This document shows positions 55,139-63,614 of a stretch of 64,000 nt of DNA, piece after piece. Position 1 is the stretch's first letter. Every line of letters starts with the position of its first letter. The stretch is taken from positions 1,546,001 through 1,610,000 of the forward strand of contig NZ_CP074373.1 in NCBI RefSeq assembly GCF_021560035.1, given 5' to 3'. A program made the translations under genes and the position numbers. The notes under the pieces were generated by a model, which had not been told where the DNA came from, ran no database searches, and was given only the letters and a program-made list of their open reading frames with translations. Source of the stretch: Virgibacillus sp. NKC19-16. GTDB lineage: Bacteria > Bacillota > Bacilli > Bacillales > Amphibacillaceae.

Positions 55139-55303
55139 AAGTGCGTGTTCAAAAAGGAGGATAAAAAGGACCGATAAGTTCGAGGCGACGTAGTTTCGAG
55201 CAAACGTTCTTGTACGCAGGAAAAGTGGTTTTCCTTTTCCAAGGAGCGGAGAAACAAGGCAACGAAGACATTCGAAGTGTCATTTTTGCCGGACTTTTGA
55301 ACA
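55139..55303. repeat. Type C repeat, copy 2
   Basis: Bounded by TGTTCAAAAA and ACTTTTGAACA, an inverted terminal pair. The core TTCGAGGCGACGTAGTTTCG and GCAGGAAAAGTGGTTTTCC match 39085-39278 in the opposite orientation. It lies directly upstream of ylbC and keeps an open frame that artificially extends that gene. Confidence 0.75.
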
Positions 55304-55341
55304 TATTCTATAAAATTAAATGCAAAAGGATGATCACTGTT

Positions 55342-56406
55342 ATGCGTTTTATTCGAAATATAGTTTTACTAGCGCTACTTGGAATAGGAGCTTTCTATGT
55401 ATTTGAACTAAATACTAATTCTCCTGAAGAAGCAATCGATAGCATAAATGATGTAGTGAAAGAAAAAGATAGCCAGATTGAAACAAAAAGAGCACCTGAA
55501 AAAGAAGAAGATATGCTACTAGAAGAAGATTTATTACAATGGATAGGTAAGTCTCAGGAAGTATTGGTTGAGGCTCTAGGTGAGCCTAACCGCACAGACA
55601 GAAGCGCCTATGAATACACGTGGTGGGTGTATACAGACAGTAAAGATAAATATATTCAATTTGGAATGCAAGATAACAAAATAATAACCGTTTACGCAGC
55701 TGGAAATGCCCTGGATACAGAACCGATTCAAGTTGGACAAGGATACGATGCCGTAGATGATCAGTTGTCATTTTCAAATGAGCTAACATACAGTCAAGGG
55801 CTCTCTTCTTATATATTTCTACTGAATCAGGATGATTTGAAGACACGTCCATTAGTCAAGGTTTCGGATAATATATTTATACAAATTTATTTTGATACAT
55901 TTACACAAGAGTTATCTTCTATACGCGTTTTAACAGCTGACACATTACTTAAGCATCGACCATATGAATTGGAATATCGCGGTGATTTACCGGACGAACC
56001 GGATTTAACGGATGAGCAGTGGGCTGAGGTTGAAGAAGGAATGGAAAAGCAAATATTTGATATAACGAATGTCATGCGACATCAGCATGAAAGACCATCG
56101 TTGAATTGGGAAGACACTGTTAGTGAAGTAGCATTTTCACATAGTAAAGATATGGCTGAAAATAATTATTTCTCCCATTACAGTCAGAATGGTGATGGAT
56201 TAAAGGAGCGCCTGTCCGTTGAGGATATATTCTATGCTACAGCAGGGGAAAATATTGCAGCGCAATATCCGGATGCACCAGCAGCAATGGAAGGTTGGCT
56301 GAATAGTGAAGGGCACCGGGAAGCACTATTAAATGGAGACTATACGCATTTAGGGGTTGGTGTTTATCGTTTCTACTATACGCAAAATTTCCTGGAAAAA
56401 CCGTAA
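55342..56406 (+). CDS. ylbC: CAP-domain protein YlbC
   Basis: A 354-residue protein: N-terminal membrane anchor (RFIRNIVLLALLGIGAFYV), a CAP-associated N domain (about 70-205, LGEPNRTDRSAYEYTWWVY), and a CAP/SCP domain (about 230-350) with SHSKDMAENNYFSH, TAGENIAAQ and NSEGHREALL. CAP proteins of Bacilli are extracellular and of unknown activity; SafA/YkwD relatives occur in spores. I chose ATG 55342, with AAAAGGA upstream; ATG 55330 lies on that site, and longer frames run into the type C repeat. Confidence 0.87.
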   Translation: MRFIRNIVLLALLGIGAFYVFELNTNSPEEAIDSINDVVKEKDSQIETKRAPEKEEDMLLEEDLLQWIGKSQEVLVEALGEPNRTDRSAYEYTWWVYTDSKDKYIQFGMQDNKIITVYAAGNALDTEPIQVGQGYDAVDDQLSFSNELTYSQGLSSYIFLLNQDDLKTRPLVKVSDNIFIQIYFDTFTQELSSIRVLTADTLLKHRPYELEYRGDLPDEPDLTDEQWAEVEEGMEKQIFDITNVMRHQHERPSLNWEDTVSEVAFSHSKDMAENNYFSHYSQNGDGLKERLSVEDIFYATAGENIAAQYPDAPAAMEGWLNSEGHREALLNGDYTHLGVGVYRFYYTQNFLEKP

Positions 56407-56409
56407 ATA

Positions 56410-56445
56410 AACTCACTCAGCTGACATACTGAGTGGGTTTTTTTC
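56410..56445 (+). terminator. Terminator after ylbC
   Basis: ACTCACTCAG pairs with CTGAGTGGGT (one G-T); seven T follow. Confidence 0.82.
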
Positions 56446-56522
56446 GTTTTGATTTCGCACGGTATTTATGAATCAACATAAATTAATTAGTAATAGATGA
56501 CTATAGTGATGAGGTGAATTAA

Positions 56523-56909
56523 ATGAGCGGGGATAAACTGCATCCGACTGTGTTGGAATTCAAACAGTTTATGAATAAACACCCAGTTTTGCTTGAAGAA
56601 GTAAGAAAAAATGGGAGATCATGGCAGGAATACTATGAAAAATGGGTACTACTTGGTGAGGATGATCCTTTTTGGGGCCAATATCGAAACAAGGATGATA
56701 AAACCGATGAAAAGGGAGAACAAAAACATGCTGAAATATTCCGTCAGCTGATGAAGCTTACGAAAAATATGGATTTAGACAAAGTACAAGAACAAGTACA
56801 TCAATTAAACAATACGATTTCCATGATACAAGGTGGAATCAATCAATTTCAGGAAAATAAAAAGTCAAGCGATAAACCAAAAGAACTTTTTAATTTGTTT
56901 AGGGATTAA
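56523..56909 (+). CDS. ylbD: Spore coat-associated protein YlbD
   Basis: A 128-residue soluble protein matching the YlbD coat family: HPTVLEFKQFMNKHPVLLEEVRK, SWQEYYEKWVLLGEDDPFW, and a helical C-terminus with QLNNTISMIQGGINQFQ. B. subtilis YlbD is a spore-coat protein. GAGGTGAATTAA precedes the ATG. ylbE begins 11 bases after its stop. Confidence 0.88.
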   Translation: MSGDKLHPTVLEFKQFMNKHPVLLEEVRKNGRSWQEYYEKWVLLGEDDPFWGQYRNKDDKTDEKGEQKHAEIFRQLMKLTKNMDLDKVQEQVHQLNNTISMIQGGINQFQENKKSSDKPKELFNLFRD

Positions 56910-56920
56910 GGAGGAAAAAG

Positions 56921-57154
56921 ATGGATTCTGCTAACTATAACTATTTATCTAAAAACCCCAGGTTGGCTATGTTTGTTCGTTATAATCCAATCTGGTACCG
57001 GTATTTGTCCAGGGAACCAGAGCGAATCAATGAAATAGAAAAGGAGGCAAAAAAATTTTATGGAAAAACATTCCCACAACAATTAGAAAAAATAAACAAT
57101 CAAGTACAAATGTTTGGAATGCTTATTCGATTTGCCGAGGAAATGAAAGATTAA
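56921..57154 (+). CDS. ylbE: YlbE-like protein
   Basis: A 77-residue protein with the YlbE pattern: LSKNPRLAMFVRYNPIWYRY LSREPERI near the start, then a Lys/Glu-rich helix and FGMLIRFAEEMK. Function unknown. AAGGAGG precedes the ATG; co-transcribed with ylbD. Confidence 0.87.
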   Translation: MDSANYNYLSKNPRLAMFVRYNPIWYRYLSREPERINEIEKEAKKFYGKTFPQQLEKINNQVQMFGMLIRFAEEMKD

Positions 57155-57215
57155 TACTTTTTCCATTTTCATCTGAGTAATAAAATGCTATGATAATGGT
57201 GGAGGTGTTTGTATT

Positions 57216-57653
57216 ATGATAGCTACGATGGAATATGTTGATATACTTGACCGTTCAGAACTGCTAGGTAAGATGGTATTGGATTCGGACGTGATGAAGG
57301 CATACAATAATTCCCAAAAAGAGCTGAATGAAGATAATGAAGCACAGAAGTTAATTAAAAAATTTAAAGATATAAAGAGTCACTATGACGATGTACAACG
57401 ATTTGGAAGGTATCATCCGGACTATAATGAAATAATGAAACAAGTTCGTGCTTCCAAGCGTGAAATGGATATGAACGATAAGGTTGCTTCTTTTAAAATA
57501 GCTGAGCGTAATTTACAGAAGTTACTGGATGAAATAAGCGAATATGTAGCATTAAGTACTAGTAAAGATATCAAAGCTCCCAAAGACGGTGCTGCTTTAA
57601 CGGATAGCGGCTGTGGATGTGGAAGCGGTGGAACTTGTGGTTGCGCGTCTTAA
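57216..57653 (+). CDS. ylbF: RicF (YlbF), FeS-containing RNA-processing regulator
   Basis: A 145-residue helical protein of the YlbF/YmcA family with a C-terminal Cys-rich tail (DSGCGCGSGGTCGCAS). With YmcA and YaaT it forms the Y-complex, which binds [4Fe-4S] clusters, aids RNase Y-mediated maturation of mRNAs, and affects competence, biofilm and sporulation. The four tail cysteines match the cluster-ligand region. GGAGGTG precedes the ATG. This gene has its own 61-base gap after ylbE. Confidence 0.92.
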   Translation: MIATMEYVDILDRSELLGKMVLDSDVMKAYNNSQKELNEDNEAQKLIKKFKDIKSHYDDVQRFGRYHPDYNEIMKQVRASKREMDMNDKVASFKIAERNLQKLLDEISEYVALSTSKDIKAPKDGAALTDSGCGCGSGGTCGCAS

Positions 57654-57691
57654 TATATTGCCAGTAAATAAAATGTTAGTGAGGACATACT

Positions 57692-57967
57692 ATGAGAGTG
57701 AATCGGCAAGGAATTATCGTTTGGTTTCAACATATGAAAAATATAAAGCAAATTAAACGATATGGAAATCTGATTTATACATCCAAAAAATTAAAATATG
57801 CTGTAATCTATGTTGATCAATCTGAACTGGAAACTATAGAGCAAAAATTACTGAAGCTTTCATTTATTTCCAAAGTAGATCGGTCGTATAAGCCCTTTCT
57901 CCAAACAAATTTTGAAAACACAAAACCGGATAAGGCAAAACAATATGATTATAAAATGGGTATTTAA
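57692..57967 (+). CDS. ylbG: UPF0298 protein YlbG
   Basis: A 91-residue basic protein (MRVNRQGIIVWFQHMKNIKQ...) typical of YlbG/UPF0298, a cytoplasmic family of unknown function. YAVIYVDQSELE and FISKVDRSYKPFLQTNFE are conserved parts. Probably co-transcribed with ylbF (38-base gap); a strong terminator follows. Confidence 0.88.
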   Translation: MRVNRQGIIVWFQHMKNIKQIKRYGNLIYTSKKLKYAVIYVDQSELETIEQKLLKLSFISKVDRSYKPFLQTNFENTKPDKAKQYDYKMGI

Positions 57968-58001
57968 AAACCTTGCGAATCTTGTGTTCGCAAGGTTTTT
58001 T
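57966..58001 (+). terminator. Terminator after ylbG
   Basis: A 14-bp stem AAAAACCTTGCGAA/TTCGCAAGGTTTTT. Confidence 0.88.
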
Positions 58002-58002
58002 A

Positions 58003-58353
58003 GCATGGTTTTTTCTGAAAGAAGGGGACTGCACCAAAGGTCCGTCCCACCGAAAACATTTGTTGCTTTTGGCACAAAAGATATAAAAGACGATATAGTG
58101 AAAATTTCATTTCATGGGAATCCCCCGCAGGACTATTCTAAGGAAGGCCGACTAAAACCGTCCATTGCGGACAACTCGGCATACCCCTTGCCGGGCAAGG
58201 AGGCTTAGGCCGTGCCCTAAGGTGCGCAACGGTCCGGAGCGATCCCGGACGGCCGATTATAGCAGATACTTATAGCAAACGGTAATTACGTCGTCTTTAA
58301 GTATCAACTGCAAAGCTTTAAAAACAATAATAGTTACGAAAATGGCCTTTAGC
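58003..58353. repeat. MITE-like repeat R4
   Basis: Same orientation as R3. The GGGAC/GTCCC hairpin is at 58025-58052, then GATATAAAAGACGATATAGTG, a distinct GC-rich middle (58120-58260), and the end TACGTCGTCTTTAAGTATCA...GCTTTAAAAAC. The middle holds the block GGAAGGCCGACTAAAACCG (58142-58160) shared with type A copy 2, so the element is a mosaic. Confidence 0.75.
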
Positions 58354-58363
58354 AAAAAAATAA

Positions 58364-58397
58364 TCCTGCAGAAATTACATCTGCAGGACCCTTTTAT
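58364..58397 (+). terminator. Hairpin before the ylbH leader
   Basis: An 8-bp stem TCCTGCAG/CTGCAGGA with a 9-base loop, followed by CCCTTTTAT. It may terminate read-through into, or lie at the start of, the rsmD transcript. Confidence 0.5.
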
Positions 58398-58406
58398 AAA
58401 AACAAA

Positions 58407-58500
58407 AGGCAAAGGGAGAGGAGAAACCGGAGGAAGAACTTATGGGGAAGTTTAAGTCTTCTCCGAGTTTTGAAACAACCAAGCTAACAATTAGTTGCCT
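58407..58500 (+). ncRNA. ylbH leader RNA
   Basis: A structured element directly upstream of rsmD (ylbH). An outer stem AGGCAA (58407-58412)/TTGCCT (58495-58500) encloses a long bulged hairpin in which AAACCGGAGGAAGAACTT (58424-58441) pairs with AAGTCTTCTCCGAGTTT (58454-58470), leaving single-base bulges. Position and shape match the ylbH leader motif listed in Rfam for Bacilli. Its ligand or function is unknown. A strong GGAGG and an ATG lie inside the hairpin. Confidence 0.72.
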
Positions 58501-58627
58501 CATTAGGTAAGTATGTACAATGAAAAAAATAATATACGTTGTATGCTATTTTTTTATCAATTTACTACCTAATTTAGCTGTTTTTATGGTAGGATTAATG
58601 TCGAATAGTGTATATTGGGGTGGGCTG

Positions 58628-59182
58628 ATGCGTGTAATTTCAGGACTATATAAGGGTAGACGATTAAAAGCTGTTCCGGGAAAATCTACAAGACCTACAA
58701 CAGATAAGGTGAAAGAGGCCTTGTTCCAGGTTATCGGTCCATATTTTCAAGGTGGAGCTGTAATGGATTTATTTGCAGGTAGCGGTTCATTGGGCATTGA
58801 GGCAATGAGTAGAGGGATGGATCAAGCGATTTTTGTTGATAAGCATCCAAAAGCGATACATACTATTCATGCGAATGTAGAAGCATTGAAACTAGAGGAA
58901 CAAACGGAGGTATTTAAAGTAGATGCATTTCGCGCACTGCGTGCCGTGGCCAAAAGAGGCTTACAATTTGAACTCATTTTATTTGACCCGCCGTACAAGA
59001 CAGTAAATTATGAGACGTATTTAAATGAGATTGTTCAACTCCAATTACTAAAAAAAGGTGGATTCATCTATTGTGAGCATGATGTTTCTGAAAACCTACC
59101 AAAGAGCCATGACTATTTTTCTGTAATGAAACAAGAGAATTATGGCGGGATGATCGGAATTACCATTTATGAAAAGATTTAA
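58628..59182 (+). CDS. rsmD: 16S rRNA (guanine-966-N2)-methyltransferase
   Basis: A 184-residue Rossmann methyltransferase that modifies G966 of 16S rRNA during 30S assembly. MRVISGLYKGRRLKAVPGKSTRPT-type opening, the SAM motif DLFAGSGSLGIEAMSRG near residue 45, and the catalytic FDPPY near 120 are present. I chose ATG 58628 because the opening MRVISG matches the family; the open frame upstream to 58520 encodes an uncharacteristic hydrophobic stretch. Followed after 18 bases by coaD. Confidence 0.93.
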   Translation: MRVISGLYKGRRLKAVPGKSTRPTTDKVKEALFQVIGPYFQGGAVMDLFAGSGSLGIEAMSRGMDQAIFVDKHPKAIHTIHANVEALKLEEQTEVFKVDAFRALRAVAKRGLQFELILFDPPYKTVNYETYLNEIVQLQLLKKGGFIYCEHDVSENLPKSHDYFSVMKQENYGGMIGITIYEKI

Positions 59183-59683
<501 letters not shown>

Positions 59684-59692
59684 TTTGGGGGG

Positions 59693-59730
59693 AAGATGCA
59701 TGCATAATGTTCTATGCAGCATCTTTCTTT
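59693..59730. terminator. Terminator, coaD / ylbJ
   Basis: AAGATGC/GCATCTT plus an inner GCATA/TATGC stem, with T-rich sequence after it on the plus strand. Confidence 0.7.
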
Positions 59731-60932
59731 ATACTTCTTCTATAAATGATACATACAGCTATTCCCAAAAAGCTGATTGTAACTAATGGGCCTACTTGGT
59801 TTAACATATCTAAGATAGTGACCCAGAAGTTTTGGCCTACCTCCTGGGAGACAGGTACGTCATTCATTTCAAAGGCTTGTTTATCCAAATACAACGGTTT
59901 ATACAAAATAATTGTTAATATGCTAGCAATGATGCCATGTAAAAATCGTGCAAAAAAATACGGGGCGAAGCGTATATCCGTTTTAGCTAATATGCTTGCA
60001 ACTTGTGCTTGAACGGAAAAGCCATTAAAGCCTAAGATAAAACTTATAAGGATTGCTACCTGCAGAAATGTATCTGTTGTTAGTTGAGACAGGGCCTGTG
60101 CGCCGATGGTTATCTCAAACAGTCCTGATAAAAAGGGCAGCGCTGATTCAACAGGCAATGTGAATATATGAAATATTTGTCCAAGACCAGCAGCAATGGT
60201 AGAAGATATACCAATTAAGAATAGTAATTTCGTAATTACAGAAAAAAGAACTATAAACCCGCCCACCATCACGAGCGTCTTAATAGAATTCAAGATAGCG
60301 TCTCCGATGATTTCGCCTAACGGACGCTCATCGTTTAATCGTGTTCGATGCATCTCTTTAAAAGCTCGACCAATGGATACTTTATTTTTCCCCATTATAA
60401 GCTTGATGTGCTTGTCTTCTTTGTTTCGGTAAAACCGCATACAGATCCCTACAATCGCATTACCTACATAATGGCATGTCGCAAGTAAAACACCCAATTT
60501 AGCATCATGAAAAAAACCAATTGATACTGCCCCGAAGATAAATAATGGGCTCGAGGCATTTGTAAAAGAAACAAGGCGTTCCGCTTCTATCTGTGAGAGT
60601 TGTTCTTTTTCACGGAGTCTAGCGGCGATTTTGGCCCCGGTTGGATAACCGCTTGACATACCCATCATCCACCCGAAGCTTCCCACACCAGGAACATTAA
60701 ACAACGGTCGCATAATGGGTTCAAATAATACCCCGATAAATTTAACTACACCAAACCCTGTCAATAATTCAGCAGTAATGAAAAAAGGTAGCAAGGACGG
60801 AAAAACGCTTTCCCACCATATGTTTAATCCGCGGATACTGGCCTCCAATGCCTGATCAGGAAACTTTAGTAAAGCAATAGCAAAAAAGCTTGTAACACCC
60901 GATAAGAGTATCGTTTTCAATATTTGTTTCAA
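59712..60932 (-). CDS. ylbJ: Sporulation integral membrane protein YlbJ
   Basis: A 406-residue membrane protein of the nucleoside-recognition (Gate) superfamily with about nine helices. WWESVFPSLLPFFITAELL near residue 38, the SSGYPTGAKIAARL motif near 95, and a second Gate repeat in the C-terminal half are typical of YlbJ, needed in the mother cell for heat-resistant spores. TTG start with AGGAGG 8 bases upstream. ylbK, which follows ylbJ in B. subtilis, is absent. Confidence 0.9.
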   Translation of the reverse strand: MKQILKTILLSGVTSFFAIALLKFPDQALEASIRGLNIWWESVFPSLLPFFITAELLTGFGVVKFIGVLFEPIMRPLFNVPGVGSFGWMMGMSSGYPTGAKIAARLREKEQLSQIEAERLVSFTNASSPLFIFGAVSIGFFHDAKLGVLLATCHYVGNAIVGICMRFYRNKEDKHIKLIMGKNKVSIGRAFKEMHRTRLNDERPLGEIIGDAILNSIKTLVMVGGFIVLFSVITKLLFLIGISSTIAAGLGQIFHIFTLPVESALPFLSGLFEITIGAQALSQLTTDTFLQVAILISFILGFNGFSVQAQVASILAKTDIRFAPYFFARFLHGIIASILTIILYKPLYLDKQAFEMNDVPVSQEVGQNFWVTILDMLNQVGPLVTISFLGIAVCIIYRRSIKKDAA

Positions 60933-61153
60933 TAGTAAAGCCTCCTAGTGAATGACCCTTGCTCTGTACATCTTAAGTAGATAGTAGTAGAATAATTTTA
61001 TCTTGTTATAGTAAATATAGATGTGTTTTTTTTGTTTTTGTACAACTCTCTATAAATATACGCACATACACATCCTATTTATGCCATACACTTTTTTTAC
61101 AGCTGTATTATTTACACGTAATCAGCGTTGGATATGGAAGGGGCCCCTTACTT

Positions 61154-62176
61154 ATGAAATTCACAAAAAAACATATAATTTCCTTGATAGTTGTCGTTAT
61201 CGTGGCTTATTTTCTTGCTGCATACCAGCTTGACTATTATATTCAAAAACCTGGTGCAGCAGATGCATTGAACCCTATTGTTGAAGTGGAGGATGGCCAC
61301 GGGAGTGAAGGGGACATGCATCTTGTCACAATCAGTGGTGGGCAGGCGACTCCTGTCCAATATATTTGGGCGATGATTCTTCCACACAGTGAGATCGTAC
61401 CACTTGATCATGTTCGCCCTGAAGGTATTACGGAAGATGAATATATGCAAGCTCAACTCCAAATGATGGAAAGCTCGCAGGAAGCTTCGACAGTTGTTGC
61501 TTATGAAGCGGCGAATGAGGATATTACGATTGATTATAATGGTATCTACGTTGTTTCCGTAGTGGAGGGAATGCCTGCCGATGGCAAGCTTCAAATGGGT
61601 GATCGTATCATTGGAATAGACGGTACAGATATAAATGAAGCAGATGATTTGATTAGCTATGTTGAAAATAAAGACGCGAATGATACGATAACACTTGAAA
61701 TTGTACGCGACGAAGAAAGACTAACAGAGGATATTACATTAGAAGAATTTAGTGATTCAGGTAATAAAGTTGGAATTGGAATCAGCTTAGTAACAGATCG
61801 GAGCGTTACCGTTGACCCTGAAGTGAACTTCTCCAGTGGCAACATTGGTGGACCGAGTGCAGGGTTAATGTTTTCATTGGAAATATACGATCAGCTGACA
61901 GAAACCGACATAACGAAAGGTTATCAAATCGCTGGTACGGGCGAGGTTGACTATGACGGGAATGTGCTCAGAATAGGTGGGATTGATAAAAAAATTGTTG
62001 CTGCTAACCGAGAAGGTGTTGATATTTTCTTTGCACCAAATGAAAATGGTGCCGAAGATTCCAACTATCAATTGGCTCTAGAAACGGCTGAAGAGATTGA
62101 TGCAGATATGAAAATTATTCCAGTAGACACCTTTAGTGATGCATTGACCTATTTACAAGAGATAGAAAGCAAATAA
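61154..62176 (+). CDS. ylbL: YlbL, membrane-anchored Lon-like protease with PDZ domain
   Basis: A 340-residue protein: N-terminal membrane helix, an extracellular PDZ domain (about 125-205, GIYVVSVVEGMPADGKLQMG), and a Lon-type serine protease domain (about 215-335). The Ser-Lys dyad is in IGGPSAGLMFS and RIGGIDKKIVAA. B. subtilis YlbL clears the division inhibitor YneA after DNA damage. GGAAGGGG precedes the ATG. Confidence 0.92.
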   Translation: MKFTKKHIISLIVVVIVAYFLAAYQLDYYIQKPGAADALNPIVEVEDGHGSEGDMHLVTISGGQATPVQYIWAMILPHSEIVPLDHVRPEGITEDEYMQAQLQMMESSQEASTVVAYEAANEDITIDYNGIYVVSVVEGMPADGKLQMGDRIIGIDGTDINEADDLISYVENKDANDTITLEIVRDEERLTEDITLEEFSDSGNKVGIGISLVTDRSVTVDPEVNFSSGNIGGPSAGLMFSLEIYDQLTETDITKGYQIAGTGEVDYDGNVLRIGGIDKKIVAANREGVDIFFAPNENGAEDSNYQLALETAEEIDADMKIIPVDTFSDALTYLQEIESK

Positions 62177-62182
62177 CTAGAT

Positions 62183-62217
62183 AAAGACAGACCTTAAAGA
62201 TTCGAAGGTCTGTCTTT
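62183..62217. terminator. Terminator, ylbL / ylbM
   Basis: A 13-bp stem AAAGACAGACCTT/AAGGTCTGTCTTT with a 9-base loop. Confidence 0.87.
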
Positions 62218-63427
62218 ATATGCCTATTGGTGGTTGTATTTCCTGTTTGCGTAGCTGATTTTTTTGTCTTGGCGGTAAAATGCTGTAATACGCATTGCTG
62301 ACTTTTTCTTCAAAAGCTAGCATTGGATCAATATTTCGGCTTAATTTGCTCACAATAGGGATATCCAGCTGTTTTCTAATCTGGTTTATATAGGACCTGC
62401 CTGTTTGATTTAATCCAAGTAACCGTATGTAGGGTACGGAAGACGAAGCTAGCATCTCTTTCATATCAATTTTGGTGGTATTTGTTAAAATATGAACAAA
62501 CATACGTTGTAGCCTTGTCCACGTATATCTTTTTGTTTTAATTGCTTCGATCCATGTCATAAATGATGTTGCATCTTTTGCTGTTTTTTTAATGCGATAT
62601 TCCAGACCTTCATCAACCCCGTTAATTGCGGCAAGTTCATTCAGTGTCATTGTCATCACACGGTAATGAACCAACGGGAAATATTCCTCCCATGTATGCC
62701 ACGTAGTAGCCTCACTTTTATATTGTTCGAGTTGCCGATATGTTTCTGCAGGAATTGATTCAGCAATTTTTGGTGTTATACCGCCATTTTCAAATAATGC
62801 ATTACGGATACTTGTAGCACTTGCAATAGAGCTAGTGATCGTTTGATCATGATAGCCGCTGTTTGTTCGCTGTATGGTTAATGGTTGAATTGGCAGGTTG
62901 TTTTCCAGAATTGTTTTAACATAGCTGAAGCCGAGTATATTGTTTGGTTTTGCCAAATCTATCGTACCGGTTGTTAAGCCGATTTGCTGATAGGCAAACT
63001 TGCTTGCTTCTGGAAAAGATACGCCTTGATCCAGCTGAGATTTAAGTTTCTTTTTATAAACAGTTTCTTTTCCTTTAAAGGTTTTATAACTTGTTATAAA
63101 ATGAGAGATATCACCAGATTCACTGCCAAAGTTAATACTGGAAACACCTATTTCGTGTAATGTATGAACAGAACCCGCTGCAAATAGATCACTGCTTTGA
63201 ACAGCATAGGGGGATGGTAATTCCAAAACGATGTCTACACCTGATTGCAGTGCAGCACGCGTGCGATGAAATTTATCAATGATTGCCGGCTCACCTCTTT
63301 GCAGAAAGGACCCGCTCATAACAGCAATCATGCAGTCAGCTCCGGAAGTTTCTTTTGCTTCCTGGACATGATATTGATGCCCATTATGAAAAGGGTTGTA
63401 TTCAACGATTAGACCACATGCCTTCAT
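62216..63427 (-). CDS. tmcAL: tRNA(Met) cytidine acetate ligase TmcAL
   Basis: A 403-residue HIGH-type nucleotidyltransferase (YlbM) that uses ATP and acetate to form N4-acetylcytidine at the wobble base of elongator tRNA-Met. GLIVEYNPFHNGHQYHV contains the HxGH motif, followed by MSGSFLQRGEPAIIDKFHRTRAA and NFGSESG. The start is ATG 63427 after AGGAGATG; the frame is open 60 bases further without a site. Divergent from ylbN. Confidence 0.92.
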   Translation of the reverse strand: MKACGLIVEYNPFHNGHQYHVQEAKETSGADCMIAVMSGSFLQRGEPAIIDKFHRTRAALQSGVDIVLELPSPYAVQSSDLFAAGSVHTLHEIGVSSINFGSESGDISHFITSYKTFKGKETVYKKKLKSQLDQGVSFPEASKFAYQQIGLTTGTIDLAKPNNILGFSYVKTILENNLPIQPLTIQRTNSGYHDQTITSSIASATSIRNALFENGGITPKIAESIPAETYRQLEQYKSEATTWHTWEEYFPLVHYRVMTMTLNELAAINGVDEGLEYRIKKTAKDATSFMTWIEAIKTKRYTWTRLQRMFVHILTNTTKIDMKEMLASSSVPYIRLLGLNQTGRSYINQIRKQLDIPIVSKLSRNIDPMLAFEEKVSNAYYSILPPRQKNQLRKQEIQPPIGI

Positions 63428-63557
63428 GGTTTCATCTCCTATAAATAAGATGGTAATTATTGTATCAAAAAAAACCGATGTATGCACTTTTACACAATTA
63501 AAAAATAGGGTTACTGCTGCAGAGAACGGGAAGGCTATCCGTATCTAAAGAAATATC

Positions 63558-63586
63558 TTGACAAAACTCTACTTTTCTTTTAGAAT
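63558..63586 (+). promoter_or_regulatory. Promoter of ylbN
   Basis: TTGACA (63558-63563), 17 bases, TAGAAT (63581-63586): close to the sigma-A consensus, giving a start near 63593 and a leader of about 22 bases before the ylbN ATG. Confidence 0.75.
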
Positions 63587-63614
63587 AACTCTTGTTGCCT
63601 TGAGGTGATTACAA

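Noticed and set aside
55210-55341. Longer N-terminus for YlbC
   Set aside because: The extension lies largely in the type C repeat, and it would place the membrane anchor inside the protein.
58520-58627. N-terminal extension of RsmD with a hydrophobic segment
   Set aside because: RsmD proteins begin MRVISG-like; a membrane segment on a ribosome-modifying enzyme is implausible, and a usable start exists at 58628.
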